From positions 124,001 through 188,000 of the forward strand of contig QCCH01000002.1 of the NCBI GenBank assembly GCA_003281315.1: 64,000 bases of DNA, written 5' to 3'. The stretch comes from Prochlorococcus sp. AG-347-K20. GTDB lineage: Bacteria > Cyanobacteriota > Cyanobacteriia > PCC-6307 > Cyanobiaceae. Made by a program: the position numbers and the translations under genes. Shown here piece by piece: positions 17,577-28,131 of this stretch; the stretch's first letter is position 1, and each line of letters starts with the position of its first letter. A model generated the notes under the pieces. That model was not told where the DNA came from, did not search any database, and saw only the letters and a program-made list of their open reading frames with translations.

Positions 17577-18197
17577 ATGAAAAATGATGTTTTTCAAAAA
17601 TCAATTTATCAATTAGTTAGCAAACTTTTTGTATTACCAATTTATAAATTTGTATTTAGAGGTCATTTAATAGGTAGAGAAAATATTCCGCAAAGAAATT
17701 CTTTTATAATGGTTTCTAATCATGGTTCTTTGCTCGATCCTCCTTTGTTAGGACATGCTCTTGGACGTAATATATCTTTCATGGCCAAGGCAGAGCTGTT
17801 TAAAATACCTTTACTTGGGTTTATTATCAAGGCTTGTGGAGCTTATCCTGTAAAAAGAGGAATTGTTGATAAAAATACGATTAAAATAGCGTGTAAAAAA
17901 TTATCAAATGACAATTCTATTGGAATATTTATTGATGGTACGCGTCAAAAAAATGGTCGAGTGAATAAGCCCAAACAAGGCGCAGCATTATTAGCCTTTA
18001 AAAATCAAAAATTATTATTGCCTGTTGCAATAGTTAATTCTCATAGACTAATAAGATTTAAATTCTTTATCCCTTTGTTTTCAAAAATAGTTATTAAAGT
18101 GGGAAAACCTGTTCAACCTCCACAGAGTTCATCAAGAGATGATCTGAATTCTGTAACAATGTACCTTCAAGATAAAATTAATAATTTGATTTGTTGA
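17577..18197 (+). CDS. plsC: 1-acyl-sn-glycerol-3-phosphate acyltransferase
   Basis: A 206-residue PlsC-family protein. The HX4D catalytic box is NHGSLLD (His49, Asp54). The second box reads FIDGTR (about 118-123), with Asp in place of the usual Glu of EGTR, a conservative change. It makes phosphatidic acid. It follows fabD by 6 bases and converges with tsaB, so the operon contains successive steps from malonyl loading to phospholipid precursor. Confidence 0.88.
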   Translation: MKNDVFQKSIYQLVSKLFVLPIYKFVFRGHLIGRENIPQRNSFIMVSNHGSLLDPPLLGHALGRNISFMAKAELFKIPLLGFIIKACGAYPVKRGIVDKNTIKIACKKLSNDNSIGIFIDGTRQKNGRVNKPKQGAALLAFKNQKLLLPVAIVNSHRLIRFKFFIPLFSKIVIKVGKPVQPPQSSSRDDLNSVTMYLQDKINNLIC

Positions 18198-18201
18198 ATA
18201 T

Positions 18202-18855
18202 TTAGTTAATTGGAGAAATAGGGTAAAGAGGCAAAACTTTTCTCCAGGAATCTAAATTTGAATCTAATAAATTTTTATTTGTTAAGTTTAATAATTCTTT
18301 TAAATCTTCTTTATCATCAAAATTAGCCTCAAAAGTAAGTTCTTTACTCTCAAGTTCTTTGACAACTTTTGGTAAAACTGTTTCTCGAATGACTAGATCC
18401 GAGGAGTTTTTTTCTTTATGACAAATTTCATATTTACCTGCAATTAAACCCTTTCGTTTTAATTTTTTGTAAATCCAGAATGATTTTTTGTTTATAAAGA
18501 TATTATTTTTTGATGCAATTCTTTTCGCCATTATTTCAAATGAACTAAAACTGTCTAGAGGACAATTTATTTGTTGTGAGATAGTTCTTGCTAAAACTAC
18601 AATAAGTCTTGAAGCATTAAAATTTGCTGGCCCTATGCTGACAGATAACTTATTTATTTTTTGTAAATTTTCTTTAGAAATGAATTTGTTAAGATCATTA
18701 ATTAAGTTGTTGCAAAGGTCATTATCAAATTTTTTGATAAATAATTCATCAGATTTAAACGTATTGTTTTTTCTATAACCAAAGCCAAAAGAATTGTCTG
18801 TGCTATGAATCACTAATGTAGTGTAATTTTCTCTTTGTTTGAGTTTATTTGTCAT
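18202..18855 (-). CDS. tsaB: tRNA threonylcarbamoyladenosine biosynthesis protein TsaB
   Basis: A 217-residue protein resembling TsaB/YeaZ: an actin-like N-terminal fold with a VIHSTDNSFGFGY start and the SIGPANFNASRLIVVLARTIS block, which corresponds to the family's GPGSFTGLR region but is diverged (PANFNASR). TsaB works with TsaD and TsaE to make t6A37 in tRNAs. The gene is strongly AT-biased and diverged, so the assignment rests mainly on that block and on size. Confidence 0.75.
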   Translation of the reverse strand: MTNKLKQRENYTTLVIHSTDNSFGFGYRKNNTFKSDELFIKKFDNDLCNNLINDLNKFISKENLQKINKLSVSIGPANFNASRLIVVLARTISQQINCPLDSFSSFEIMAKRIASKNNIFINKKSFWIYKKLKRKGLIAGKYEICHKEKNSSDLVIRETVLPKVVKELESKELTFEANFDDKEDLKELLNLTNKNLLDSNLDSWRKVLPLYPISPIN

Positions 18856-18863
18856 CTATTACC

Positions 18864-19115
18864 TTAAATAGGTAATTCCATACCTGGATTAAACTTAGAC
18901 CATTTACCAAATTCATTTTCAAAACTTTCACAAGATTGAACATCCCAATCAGTTTTATAATCACCATTATTGTCTTTCACTATATTGACATGAATGAATG
19001 GTTGTTTTGCTTTAAAATCAGGAAGATCACAAATATGATCAACACCATGATTATTCTCTACATCATGATATGTGATACATCTATCAACCCATTTACAGTT
19101 GATGCAAATGCACAT
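18864..19115 (-). CDS. ycf34: Ycf34 iron-sulfur protein
   Basis: An 83-residue protein starting MCICINCKWVDRC. The ATG at 19113-19115 is chosen because the conserved family begins there; an upstream in-frame extension is unsupported. Four N-terminal cysteines (CICINC, RC and HIC) are available for the Fe-S cluster reported for Ycf34, and the C terminus has the SCESF and GKWSKFNPGMELPI blocks. Ycf34 affects photosynthetic electron transport, perhaps in redox sensing. It lies 8 bases ahead of tsaB and divergent from the CCA-enzyme gene by only 14 bases. Confidence 0.88.
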   Translation of the reverse strand: MCICINCKWVDRCITYHDVENNHGVDHICDLPDFKAKQPFIHVNIVKDNNGDYKTDWDVQSCESFENEFGKWSKFNPGMELPI

Positions 19116-19129
19116 AATTAATAAATAAA

Positions 19130-20347
19130 ATGAAAAGTAACATTCAAACAGATCATACACTAATAATTGATGAATTAGAAACAAGTATAAAATTTCATAA
19201 TTTGGATTTGATTTTAAGTTTTTTACCTAAAGGATCATATTTGGTTGGTGGTTACATTAGAGATATTATTTTGGGAAGAGAAACTGAAAATGTAGATTTT
19301 GATATTGTAGTACCTTTAAATGCAATTGAAATTGGGAAAAAGATTGCAGAAAATATCGGATCAAAATTTATAATTTTAGATGAAAAAAGAGAAGTAGTAA
19401 GAATTATTCTTAATCATATTTATATTGATATTTCTAATCAGGTTTCATCTTCTATAGAAGGAGATTTATGTTCTAGAGACTTTTCGATTAATTCAATTGC
19501 TTTTTTATTAGATAAGAAGTGTTTGGTTGATCCATTAAATGGTCTTAAAGATCTAGAGATTTCTTTGCTTAGAACTCATTCTGAAAACAATTTACTAAAT
19601 GATCCTTTACGAATATTGAGATGTTTTCGATTTGTTTCAGAATTGAATTTTAAAGTTGATCTTAATTTAATTACTTTCATTAAAAAAAATAAAGGGAAAT
19701 TATATCTTGTTGCTAGAGAGAGGATTAATAATGAAATACAGAAAATAGTTCATGGAGCGCATGCTCTTGATGCAGTATTGTTGATAAGAAAATTAAATAT
19801 ATTTGCTACTGATAATTTATCTGAAGATTCTTTTTTTTTGGATTTAGAGAAAATTAATTATGTAGAACTTAATCAGGAAGAAAAAGAAAAATTTTTACCA
19901 TCATTTTTCATTGCTCAAATTTTTGATGTCATATCTTTAAAAAAACTCAAATTTAGTAAAGCTGAGATTGCAAAAACTAAGTTATTAAGAAAATGGCACT
20001 TTTTGTTGGAGAAAAAAAATATCGCTCAATTCACTGAATCAGATAGATTCTCATTACATAAAGAATTAGAGATGTTTCTTCCAACTTTTATTTTTCATTT
20101 ACCTCAAAACTTACGATTGAATTGGCTTCGTAGGTGGCGTGACGGTGATGATAAATTATTTCATCCTTCAAACTTAGTTAATGGTGAGGTAATCAAAAAA
20201 AATTTAAAAATAAAGGATGGGCCTATCTTAGGAGAGCTGTTAAGGTATCTTTCTAAGGAACTTGCGTATGAGAGATTAAATAATTTTGATGAAGCTATTT
20301 ATAAAGCAAAGCGATGGATTGAACAAAATGCACCAAAATGTGATTAA
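19130..20347 (+). CDS. tRNA CCA-adding enzyme / poly(A) polymerase family
   Basis: A 405-residue class II nucleotidyltransferase. VGGYIRDIILGRE (39-51) binds nucleotide, DFDIV holds the metal aspartates, RDFSINS, DPLRILRCFRF and ERINNE follow in family order. CCA is not encoded in the tRNA gene seen here, so such an enzyme is needed. The family includes both CCA-adding enzymes and poly(A) polymerases (pcnB), which cannot be separated by eye. The start is 14 bases from the divergent ycf34 start. Confidence 0.9.
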   Translation: MKSNIQTDHTLIIDELETSIKFHNLDLILSFLPKGSYLVGGYIRDIILGRETENVDFDIVVPLNAIEIGKKIAENIGSKFIILDEKREVVRIILNHIYIDISNQVSSSIEGDLCSRDFSINSIAFLLDKKCLVDPLNGLKDLEISLLRTHSENNLLNDPLRILRCFRFVSELNFKVDLNLITFIKKNKGKLYLVARERINNEIQKIVHGAHALDAVLLIRKLNIFATDNLSEDSFFLDLEKINYVELNQEEKEKFLPSFFIAQIFDVISLKKLKFSKAEIAKTKLLRKWHFLLEKKNIAQFTESDRFSLHKELEMFLPTFIFHLPQNLRLNWLRRWRDGDDKLFHPSNLVNGEVIKKNLKIKDGPILGELLRYLSKELAYERLNNFDEAIYKAKRWIEQNAPKCD

Positions 20348-20405
20348 ATACACATAGCTTAGTTTTGTTTAGAAGTTCAGACTTCAAAATCATTTTTAAA
20401 AATTT

Positions 20406-20825
20406 ATGAGCATTCGCATTTACATTGGCAACATACCACAAGGATTTAATCCAAAAGAATTTGATACACTTTTAAAGTCAGTTTCTGATTCGATTAGATT
20501 TAAAGCAGTTCTAGATAAGGAAACTAAGGAATGCAGGGGGTTTGGTTTCGCGACAACTAATAATGAAGATAATGCTAATTTATTAATTCAAAAGTTAAAC
20601 GGTTTTGAATTTAATGGATCTAAATTAAGAGTAGAGCTATCAGAAAAGAAAGATTCTGCTTCAAATAAAAGAAATGGTGGAAAATTAAATAAGAATAAGA
20701 AGAGGAAAGACTTTAAGAAAATTGTTCATAGTGATGCACCTAACCTCGAAGCTCCTGATCCCAGATGGGCTGGAGAACTATCTAAATTGAAAGATTTGTT
20801 GGCTAATCAGAAGACTCCTGCCTAA
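20406..20825 (+). CDS. RNA-binding protein with one RRM domain
   Basis: A 139-residue protein. RNP2 is IYIGNI (5-10) and RNP1 is CRGFGFATT (about 43-51), so residues 3-82 form a canonical RRM. The tail is a basic KRNGGKLNKNKKRKDFKK stretch and then a conserved APDPRWAGELSKLKDLL block. Cyanobacterial Rbp proteins of this type bind RNA, often linked to cold or thylakoid mRNA localisation, but usually have a Gly-rich tail, which is absent here. Confidence 0.9.
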   Translation: MSIRIYIGNIPQGFNPKEFDTLLKSVSDSIRFKAVLDKETKECRGFGFATTNNEDNANLLIQKLNGFEFNGSKLRVELSEKKDSASNKRNGGKLNKNKKRKDFKKIVHSDAPNLEAPDPRWAGELSKLKDLLANQKTPA

Positions 20826-21734
20826 TTATTTAATTCGAGAAATTAAAAAAGATATTGGAATTTCAAGAGCTTTTATGGAATTTTTTACAAAAGCTCTATT
20901 ATTAAAAACATCATAATCTAATCTTTCAATAGAATCTAATATTCCTCTGTAAAGACGTAAAGATGTCCATACTGGCCATCTTGCGTCAGAAGATAGCCAT
21001 TTAATCCCATCCTCAGACTTTTGGAACCATTCGCGAGCCCTTGTTAATTGAAAGTTCATAAGTGCTTTCCACTGCTTGTTAATTTTTCCTTTTAAAAGTT
21101 CTTCTTCAGAATAATTAAATTTTTCAATATCCTCTTGCGGGAGATAAATTCTTCCTCTGTGTCTATCTTCTCCCACATCTCTCAATATATTTGTTAATTG
21201 ATTTGCAATTCCTAGAGCTATAGCTGCTTCAGAGGGGTCAGGCATGTCACTCCATGGAGCTGATGTATAAGCGCTATCAATTCCCATCACATTCTGAGTC
21301 ATTAAACCAACAGTTCCTGCTACTCTATAACAATAGAGTTTTAATTCATCAAAATCTTTGTATCTAAATTTATTCAGATCCATTCTTTGACCATCTATCA
21401 TGTCTAGGTAGGGTTTAATACTTTGTGGATATTTCTCGATTGTATCTAACAAAACTGAATCTAATTCAGATTTAACATTTCCTTTAAATACATTTTTAGT
21501 ATTTTCTTCCCATTTATCTAGATTGTCTGAAAGCTCTTCTTGTGATTTAGTTGAGGCTTCTTCGCTATCCATTATTTCATCTGTTCTTCTACACCAAACG
21601 TAAATAGCCCATATAGCTTTTCTCTTTTCTTGAGGTAATAGAAGAGTACCCAAGTAAAAGGTTTTAGCCCATTGTTGAGTTTCTTTCCGGCATATCTCAT
21701 ATGCTTGATCAAGTTGAGAAATTGAATTTTTCAA
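20826..21734 (-). CDS. crtB: Phytoene synthase
   Basis: A 302-residue protein starting at TTG (an upstream stop lies close by). RRTDEIMD (about 49-56) and NILRDVGED (about 187-195) are the two Asp-rich motifs that bind the diphosphates, followed by RIYLP. It joins two geranylgeranyl diphosphates into phytoene, the first committed carotenoid step. It lies 34 bases downstream of phytoene desaturase on the same strand. Confidence 0.95.
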   Translation of the reverse strand: MKNSISQLDQAYEICRKETQQWAKTFYLGTLLLPQEKRKAIWAIYVWCRRTDEIMDSEEASTKSQEELSDNLDKWEENTKNVFKGNVKSELDSVLLDTIEKYPQSIKPYLDMIDGQRMDLNKFRYKDFDELKLYCYRVAGTVGLMTQNVMGIDSAYTSAPWSDMPDPSEAAIALGIANQLTNILRDVGEDRHRGRIYLPQEDIEKFNYSEEELLKGKINKQWKALMNFQLTRAREWFQKSEDGIKWLSSDARWPVWTSLRLYRGILDSIERLDYDVFNNRAFVKNSIKALEIPISFLISRIK

Positions 21735-21768
21735 AAAGTTTTAGCTTAATTTAAAGATGTTGCAAATG

Positions 21769-23211
<1,443 letters not shown>

Positions 23212-23259
23212 TTAAAGTTAGAACAAAATAGTTTTTTTCGTTGATTATTTCTTAAACTT

Positions 23260-23607
23260 ATGGAAAAAATGCTTTTAAAATCCACTACTAGACATGTAAG
23301 AATTTTTACTGCCGAAGTTGTAGATGAAGAATTAAAGTTTCATCCCAATAAACTAACTCTTGATTTAGATCCCGATAATGAATTTATTTGGAACAAAGAT
23401 TCTCTAAACAAAATAAATGAAAAATTTAATGAATTAATAAAAGAGAGAGCAGGAAAAGATTTAGATGATTATGAACTTCGAAAAATAGGATCAGAAATTG
23501 AAGGTTTAATTAAATTTTTGCTTCAAAATGGTCAGTTAAGTTATAACCCTGATTGTAGAGTAATGAATTATTCAATGGGTTTACCAAAGACAAATGAAGT
23601 GCTGTGA
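23260..23607 (+). CDS. ndhM: NAD(P)H-quinone oxidoreductase subunit M
   Basis: A 115-residue protein matching Ndh[13 protein letters not shown] near the N terminus, [15 protein letters not shown], and [21 protein letters not shown] at the C terminus. NdhM is an oxygenic-phototroph-specific subunit on the cytoplasmic arm of NDH-1. Its TGA overlaps the GTG start of the DUF3172 gene (GTGA). Confidence 0.93.
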   Translation: MEKMLLKSTTRHVRIFTAEVVDEELKFHPNKLTLDLDPDNEFIWNKDSLNKINEKFNELIKERAGKDLDDYELRKIGSEIEGLIKFLLQNGQLSYNPDCRVMNYSMGLPKTNEVL

Positions 23608-24227
23608 ATAGATCATCCTCAAATAGAAGGCCAAGGAGAGGCTCAAATAGAAGTTATTATCCTCCAAATCCAAGGGAAACGGATTCATATGGTCAAAGAA
23701 ACAATAGATTGCCTGCTTCTTCTGAACAAAAAATCAACTTTAGTACAGGAACCATTGCCGTACTTGCTGGAGTACTAATTTTAGGAGTTGGTATTGGGAG
23801 CGCTATTACCAGTACAACAGATGGCGGTCAGGGAAATATAGCAAGTCAACAACAATTAGATATGGCTGTTCCTGACCCTGAATTTTGCAGACAATGGGGA
23901 GCTAGTGCTTTTGTAATTGATGTTGAAATGTATACTACATTAAATCCTTCTACGAGTTTTGTAACGCAACCAGCTCTTCAGCCAGGGTGCGTGATTAGAA
24001 GAGAGAATTGGACAGTTTTACAAAAACAGGGCGCAATTAGTAATGAAGATGTAAGAGAATGTAAGCAAAGGATGAATACTTTTGCTTATATTGGTTCTAT
24101 AAGAGATAAGCCAATAGTTAAGTGCGTTTATCAGACTGATGTAAATGAAAATAAATTTATAATAAAAGGCGATGGACAAGCCGAAGATGGAGGAGTAGGT
24201 ATTAACAGAGAAGCAATTCAGTTTTAA
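23604..24227 (+). CDS. DUF3172 membrane-anchored protein
   Basis: A 207-residue protein starting at GTG, coupled to ndhM by a 4-base overlap. Residues 1-40 are Arg/Ser/Asn-rich and low complexity, a single membrane segment covers about 47-69, and the rest is a globular domain with cysteines in [22 protein letters not shown] and KCVYQTD. This layout matches the cyanobacterial DUF3172 family, whose role is unknown. Coupling to ndhM hints at the thylakoid but does not prove it. Confidence 0.82.
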   Translation: MNRSSSNRRPRRGSNRSYYPPNPRETDSYGQRNNRLPASSEQKINFSTGTIAVLAGVLILGVGIGSAITSTTDGGQGNIASQQQLDMAVPDPEFCRQWGASAFVIDVEMYTTLNPSTSFVTQPALQPGCVIRRENWTVLQKQGAISNEDVRECKQRMNTFAYIGSIRDKPIVKCVYQTDVNENKFIIKGDGQAEDGGVGINREAIQF

Positions 24228-24234
24228 TCAAAAT

Positions 24235-25179
24235 TTATATATGCCTCAAAGGGCTTTCTAAACTAGCAAATTGTGGAAGAATGTTTTTTTTAAATACTTC
24301 TGATGCTCTTGAAGTATATCTTGACGGATTAGTAATTAATTTAAGTTCTCTCTTAACCTCTAAATCAGCAACGAATGCTTTGTGGATTGTTCCAGCCGAT
24401 AATTCTCTTTCAATAGAAACAACAGGCAAAAAGGAAGCTCCTAAACCTGATTGAACTGCATTCTTGATTGCTTCAAGAGAGTTAAGTTCCATCTCAATTT
24501 TTAATCTTTGAATATCAAGCCCAGAATCTTGGAGAAGTTTATCAACAACTTTTCTTGTTGTAGATTGTGAATCTAATGTTACAAAATTTAATTTGTATAA
24601 GTCTTCTTTAAGAAGCTCTTTTTTGGTCGAAAGTGGATGTTTAGATGGTAAAACTAATGCCAATTCATCAGTGGCATATGGAATCACTTGTAGCAAATTT
24701 TCCAAATCTCCAGGTAATTGTCCGCCAATAATGGCTAAGTCAATTTGTCCATTGGCGACACTCCAACCAGTTCTTCTAGTACTATGAACTTGAAGTTGAA
24801 CGGATACATCAGGGTATTTTTGTCTGAATAGTCCTATCATTCTCGGCATTAAATAGGTACCCGTTGTTTGGCTCGCTCCAATGACAAGAGTTCCACCTTT
24901 TAAGCTATTTAAATCTTCAATAGCTTTGCAAGCTTCGTCGCATTGATTCAAAATTCGTTCGCAATATTCAAGTAATAGTCTCCCTGCTTCAGTCAATAGA
25001 GCCTTTCTACCACCTCTGTCGAAAATTGTGATTTCAAGTTGTTTTTCTAAATTTTGTATTTGTAAACTCACGGCAGGTTGGGTTACATATAGGAGATCTG
25101 CAGCTTTTTTAAAACTTCCTTGAGCTGCTATAGCTTTTAATATTCTTAATTGGTCGAGTGTAAATGGTAATTCTGGCAT
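24235..25179 (-). CDS. rbcR: LysR-type regulator RbcR (Ycf30)
   Basis: A 314-residue LysR protein. Residues 5-64 are the winged helix ([21 protein letters not shown]), followed by the linker helix and a periplasmic-binding-type sensor domain (about 92-300). The sequence fits the RbcR/Ycf30 subgroup of CbbR-like regulators, which control RuBisCO or carbon-uptake genes in response to metabolites. NdhR/CcmR is a close paralogue and the alternative. Divergent from the Z-ISO candidate, with a dyad element between them. Confidence 0.85.
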   Translation of the reverse strand: MPELPFTLDQLRILKAIAAQGSFKKAADLLYVTQPAVSLQIQNLEKQLEITIFDRGGRKALLTEAGRLLLEYCERILNQCDEACKAIEDLNSLKGGTLVIGASQTTGTYLMPRMIGLFRQKYPDVSVQLQVHSTRRTGWSVANGQIDLAIIGGQLPGDLENLLQVIPYATDELALVLPSKHPLSTKKELLKEDLYKLNFVTLDSQSTTRKVVDKLLQDSGLDIQRLKIEMELNSLEAIKNAVQSGLGASFLPVVSIERELSAGTIHKAFVADLEVKRELKLITNPSRYTSRASEVFKKNILPQFASLESPLRHI

Positions 25180-25222
25180 CTATTATGCCTACAGTTTCTT
25201 ATAATTCTAATGCTTAGGTGCA

Positions 25223-25238
25223 TTCTTGTTAAGAACAA
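25223..25238. promoter_or_regulatory. Dyad element in the rbcR / Z-ISO divergent promoter
   Basis: Two overlapping perfect dyads share this site: TTCTT-GTT-AAGAA (25223-25235) and TTGTT-AAG-AACAA (25226-25238). LysR regulators often bind such dyads in the divergent region upstream of their own gene. Confidence 0.4.
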
Positions 25239-25262
25239 AAATTATTTGAAAAATTTAAATAT

Positions 25263-25991
25263 ATGGAGACTCATAAAACTTCCCTAATAATCTCACTTTT
25301 GATTTTGATTTTTGCGGTAATTCATAGTGGGGGAGCTGCTTTAAGAATCAAAGCAGAATCTATTATGGGTCCGAGATTATGGCGGTTATGTTTTGTTTTC
25401 TTAAGTTTGCCGTCTGCAATTATCTTAATTAGTTATTTTTTGGCTCATAGATATGACGGAATTAGATTATGGAATTTACAGGGTAATAATTTTGTTTTTA
25501 TGGTCGTTTGGTTCTTAACTGCAATAAGTTTTTTATTTTTATATCCCGCTACTTACAATTTGCTAGAAATCCCTTCGGTTTTAAGACCTAAAGTACGAAT
25601 CTATGGAACTGGGATAATGCGAATCACAAGACATCCACAAGCATTTGGTCAAATAATTTGGTGTTTTGCTCATACTTTATGGATTGGTACATCATTCACA
25701 TTAGTAACTTCTATTGGATTAGTTTTGCATCATATTTTTGCAATCTGGCATGGGGACAAAAGATTAGCAAATAGATTTGGAGAAGAATTTGAAATTTTTA
25801 AAAAAAATACTTCTATAATCCCCTTCATGGCAATACTTGAGGGGAGGCAAGAATTTAAGATTAAAGAATTTTTTAGGTTATCTCAACTTGGTATATTAAT
25901 TGCAATAGGTGTACTTTGGTGGTCTCATCAATATATCAATATTGCTGTTAAAACATTTAATTCATCATTTTTGTCTGAATTTTTCAATTGA
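25263..25991 (+). CDS. NnrU-family membrane protein, probable 15-cis-zeta-carotene isomerase (Z-ISO)
   Basis: A 242-residue protein with about six hydrophobic helices. The NnrU signature is clear: FAVIHSGGAALR (18-28), TRHPQAFGQ (122-130), HHIFAIWHGDKRL (156-168), with several conserved histidines that could bind haem. Plant and cyanobacterial Z-ISO belongs to this family and isomerises the central cis bond of zeta-carotene. The nearby crtB and pds genes (21-23 kb) support that role over denitrification, for which no genes are present. Confidence 0.75.
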   Translation: METHKTSLIISLLILIFAVIHSGGAALRIKAESIMGPRLWRLCFVFLSLPSAIILISYFLAHRYDGIRLWNLQGNNFVFMVVWFLTAISFLFLYPATYNLLEIPSVLRPKVRIYGTGIMRITRHPQAFGQIIWCFAHTLWIGTSFTLVTSIGLVLHHIFAIWHGDKRLANRFGEEFEIFKKNTSIIPFMAILEGRQEFKIKEFFRLSQLGILIAIGVLWWSHQYINIAVKTFNSSFLSEFFN

Positions 25992-26024
25992 CAGTTTAAA
26001 ATCAAATCATAAGTTCTTTAAAAC

Positions 26025-28046
26025 ATGCCACAAGCTTCTGAAATTGCCTGGTTAATTCCCGTTTTCCCACTTATTGGAGCAGTGATTTCTGGCTTAGGAC
26101 TAATAAGTATCAATAAGAAAATTAATAATTCAAGAGAAATTGTTTCTGTAGGTCTGATTTCTTTCGTTGGGATTTCTGCGGTAATTAGTTATAAAGCTTT
26201 AATTGAACAAGTTAATGGTTATCAATCAGTAGAAAAATTATTTGTATGGGCCAATGCTGGTGATTTTACAATTCCAATGGGGTTTGTCCTTGATCCTTTG
26301 GGGAGTGTAATGCTTGCGTTAGTAACTACAATAACTTTGCTGGTAATGATTTACTCGCATGGTTACATGGCGCATGACAAAGGTTATGTCAGATTTTTTA
26401 CATATTTAGCATTATTTAGTAGTTCAATGATGGGATTAATTGTTAGTCCGAATTTATTAGAAATTTATGTTTTTTGGGAATTAGTTGGGATGTGTTCTTA
26501 TTTATTGGTTGGTTTTTGGTATGACAGGGATGGCGCTGCACACGCTGCACAAAAAGCATTTGTTGTTAATAGAGTCGGAGATTTTGGGTTATTACTAGGA
26601 ATCCTTGGCCTATTTTGGGCAACAAATAGTTTTGATTTTAATGAAATAGCTACTGGAATTTCTCAATCATTATCTGACAATTCGATACCCATTTGGGCTG
26701 CTTTATTACTTTGTTTTTTAGTTTTTTTAGGGCCAATGGCTAAATCAGCTCAGTTTCCTCTTCATGTTTGGTTACCTGATGCGATGGAAGGTCCGACACC
26801 TATTTCTGCACTTATCCATGCTGCAACAATGGTTGCAGCAGGAATATTTCTTGTAGCAAGACTTCAACCTTTGTATTCAATATTCCCCTCTATTCAGTTC
26901 ATTATCGCTTTAGTTGGCACCATTACTTGTTTTTTAGGAGCCTCTATAGCTTTGACCCAAATGGATTTAAAAAAAGGTTTAGCCTATAGCACAGTTTCTC
27001 AGCTTGGTTATATGATGCTCGCAATGGGTTGTGGAGCACCAGTAGCCGGAATTTTTCATTTAGTAACTCATGCTTGCTTTAAAGCAATGCTATTTTTGGG
27101 ATCTGGTTCAGTAATACATGCTATGGAAGAAGTAGTTGGTCATCAGCCTGTATTAGCTCAAGATATGAGATTGATGGGCGGTTTAAGAAAAAAAATGCCT
27201 TATACAGCAACAACATTTTTAATAGGTTGTGTAGCAATTAGTGGAATTCCCCCATTGGCAGGTTTTTGGAGTAAAGACGAGATACTCGGAAATGCTTTCA
27301 TATCATTTCCAGCTTTTTGGTTTGTAGGACTCCTTACAGCTGGTATGACTGCTTTTTATATGTTTAGGCTTTATTTCTTGACATTTGAAGGAGATTTTAA
27401 AGGGGAGAATAAAGAATTGCAAAAACAGCTTCTAATAGCCTCCAAAACAAACCTAGATGATGAAAATGAAGAAGATCATGAAGAACATGGCTATATTCAT
27501 GAATCACCCTGGTCAATGACATTTCCCTTGATATTTCTAGCTGTACCGTCTGTAATAATCGGTTTTATGGGACTTCCATGGGATAGCAAAATTGCAAATT
27601 TACTAGATCCTGAAGAAGCAGAGATTGCTGCAAAGGCATTCGAATTAAAAGAATTTTTGCCTTTAGCACTTGTGTCAGTATTTATTGCATCAGCTGGAAT
27701 CATTATTGCCTATCAGGCATATTTTGTGAAAAAAATTAATTTATCAGTTTTATTTGCCGAGAAGTTTCCTAGCATCAATCGATTTTTATCCAATAAATGG
27801 TATCTAGATGATATTAATGAAAAACTTTTTGTTAAAGGTAGTAGAAAACTTGCTAAAGAAGTTTTAGAGGTTGATTCTAAGGTTGTTGATGGCGTTGTAA
27901 ATCTTACTGGACTTGTAACTTTAGGTAGTGGAGAAGGTTTAAAATATTTTGAGACTGGTAGGGCTCAATTTTATGCGCTCATTGTTTTTGGAGGTGTAAT
28001 TTTATTAGTTGCTATATTTGGTTTTCAATCTCCTCAAGTTTCTTAA
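26025..28046 (+). CDS. ndhF: NAD(P)H-quinone oxidoreductase subunit 5
   Basis: A 673-residue polytopic antiporter-like subunit with the NdhF/NuoL core: FWELVGMCSYLLVGFW, HVWLPDAMEGPTPISALIHAATMV, LAYSTVSQLGYMM and SGIPPLAGFWSKDEIL. The long C-terminal lateral helix region follows a charged loop (EEDHEEHGY, about 488). The form resembles NdhF1 of the respiratory/cyclic NDH-1L complex rather than the CO2-uptake NdhF3, which is usually next to chpY/cupA. ndhD follows 85 bases downstream. Confidence 0.93.
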   Translation: MPQASEIAWLIPVFPLIGAVISGLGLISINKKINNSREIVSVGLISFVGISAVISYKALIEQVNGYQSVEKLFVWANAGDFTIPMGFVLDPLGSVMLALVTTITLLVMIYSHGYMAHDKGYVRFFTYLALFSSSMMGLIVSPNLLEIYVFWELVGMCSYLLVGFWYDRDGAAHAAQKAFVVNRVGDFGLLLGILGLFWATNSFDFNEIATGISQSLSDNSIPIWAALLLCFLVFLGPMAKSAQFPLHVWLPDAMEGPTPISALIHAATMVAAGIFLVARLQPLYSIFPSIQFIIALVGTITCFLGASIALTQMDLKKGLAYSTVSQLGYMMLAMGCGAPVAGIFHLVTHACFKAMLFLGSGSVIHAMEEVVGHQPVLAQDMRLMGGLRKKMPYTATTFLIGCVAISGIPPLAGFWSKDEILGNAFISFPAFWFVGLLTAGMTAFYMFRLYFLTFEGDFKGENKELQKQLLIASKTNLDDENEEDHEEHGYIHESPWSMTFPLIFLAVPSVIIGFMGLPWDSKIANLLDPEEAEIAAKAFELKEFLPLALVSVFIASAGIIIAYQAYFVKKINLSVLFAEKFPSINRFLSNKWYLDDINEKLFVKGSRKLAKEVLEVDSKVVDGVVNLTGLVTLGSGEGLKYFETGRAQFYALIVFGGVILLVAIFGFQSPQVS

Positions 28047-28131
28047 TTACAATTGTGTGTCTTCACTGTCCATTGGGGTGAAAAAATACAGAAAATTTCT
28101 AGACTTTATTTAAGATAAATTTCTTATTAAA

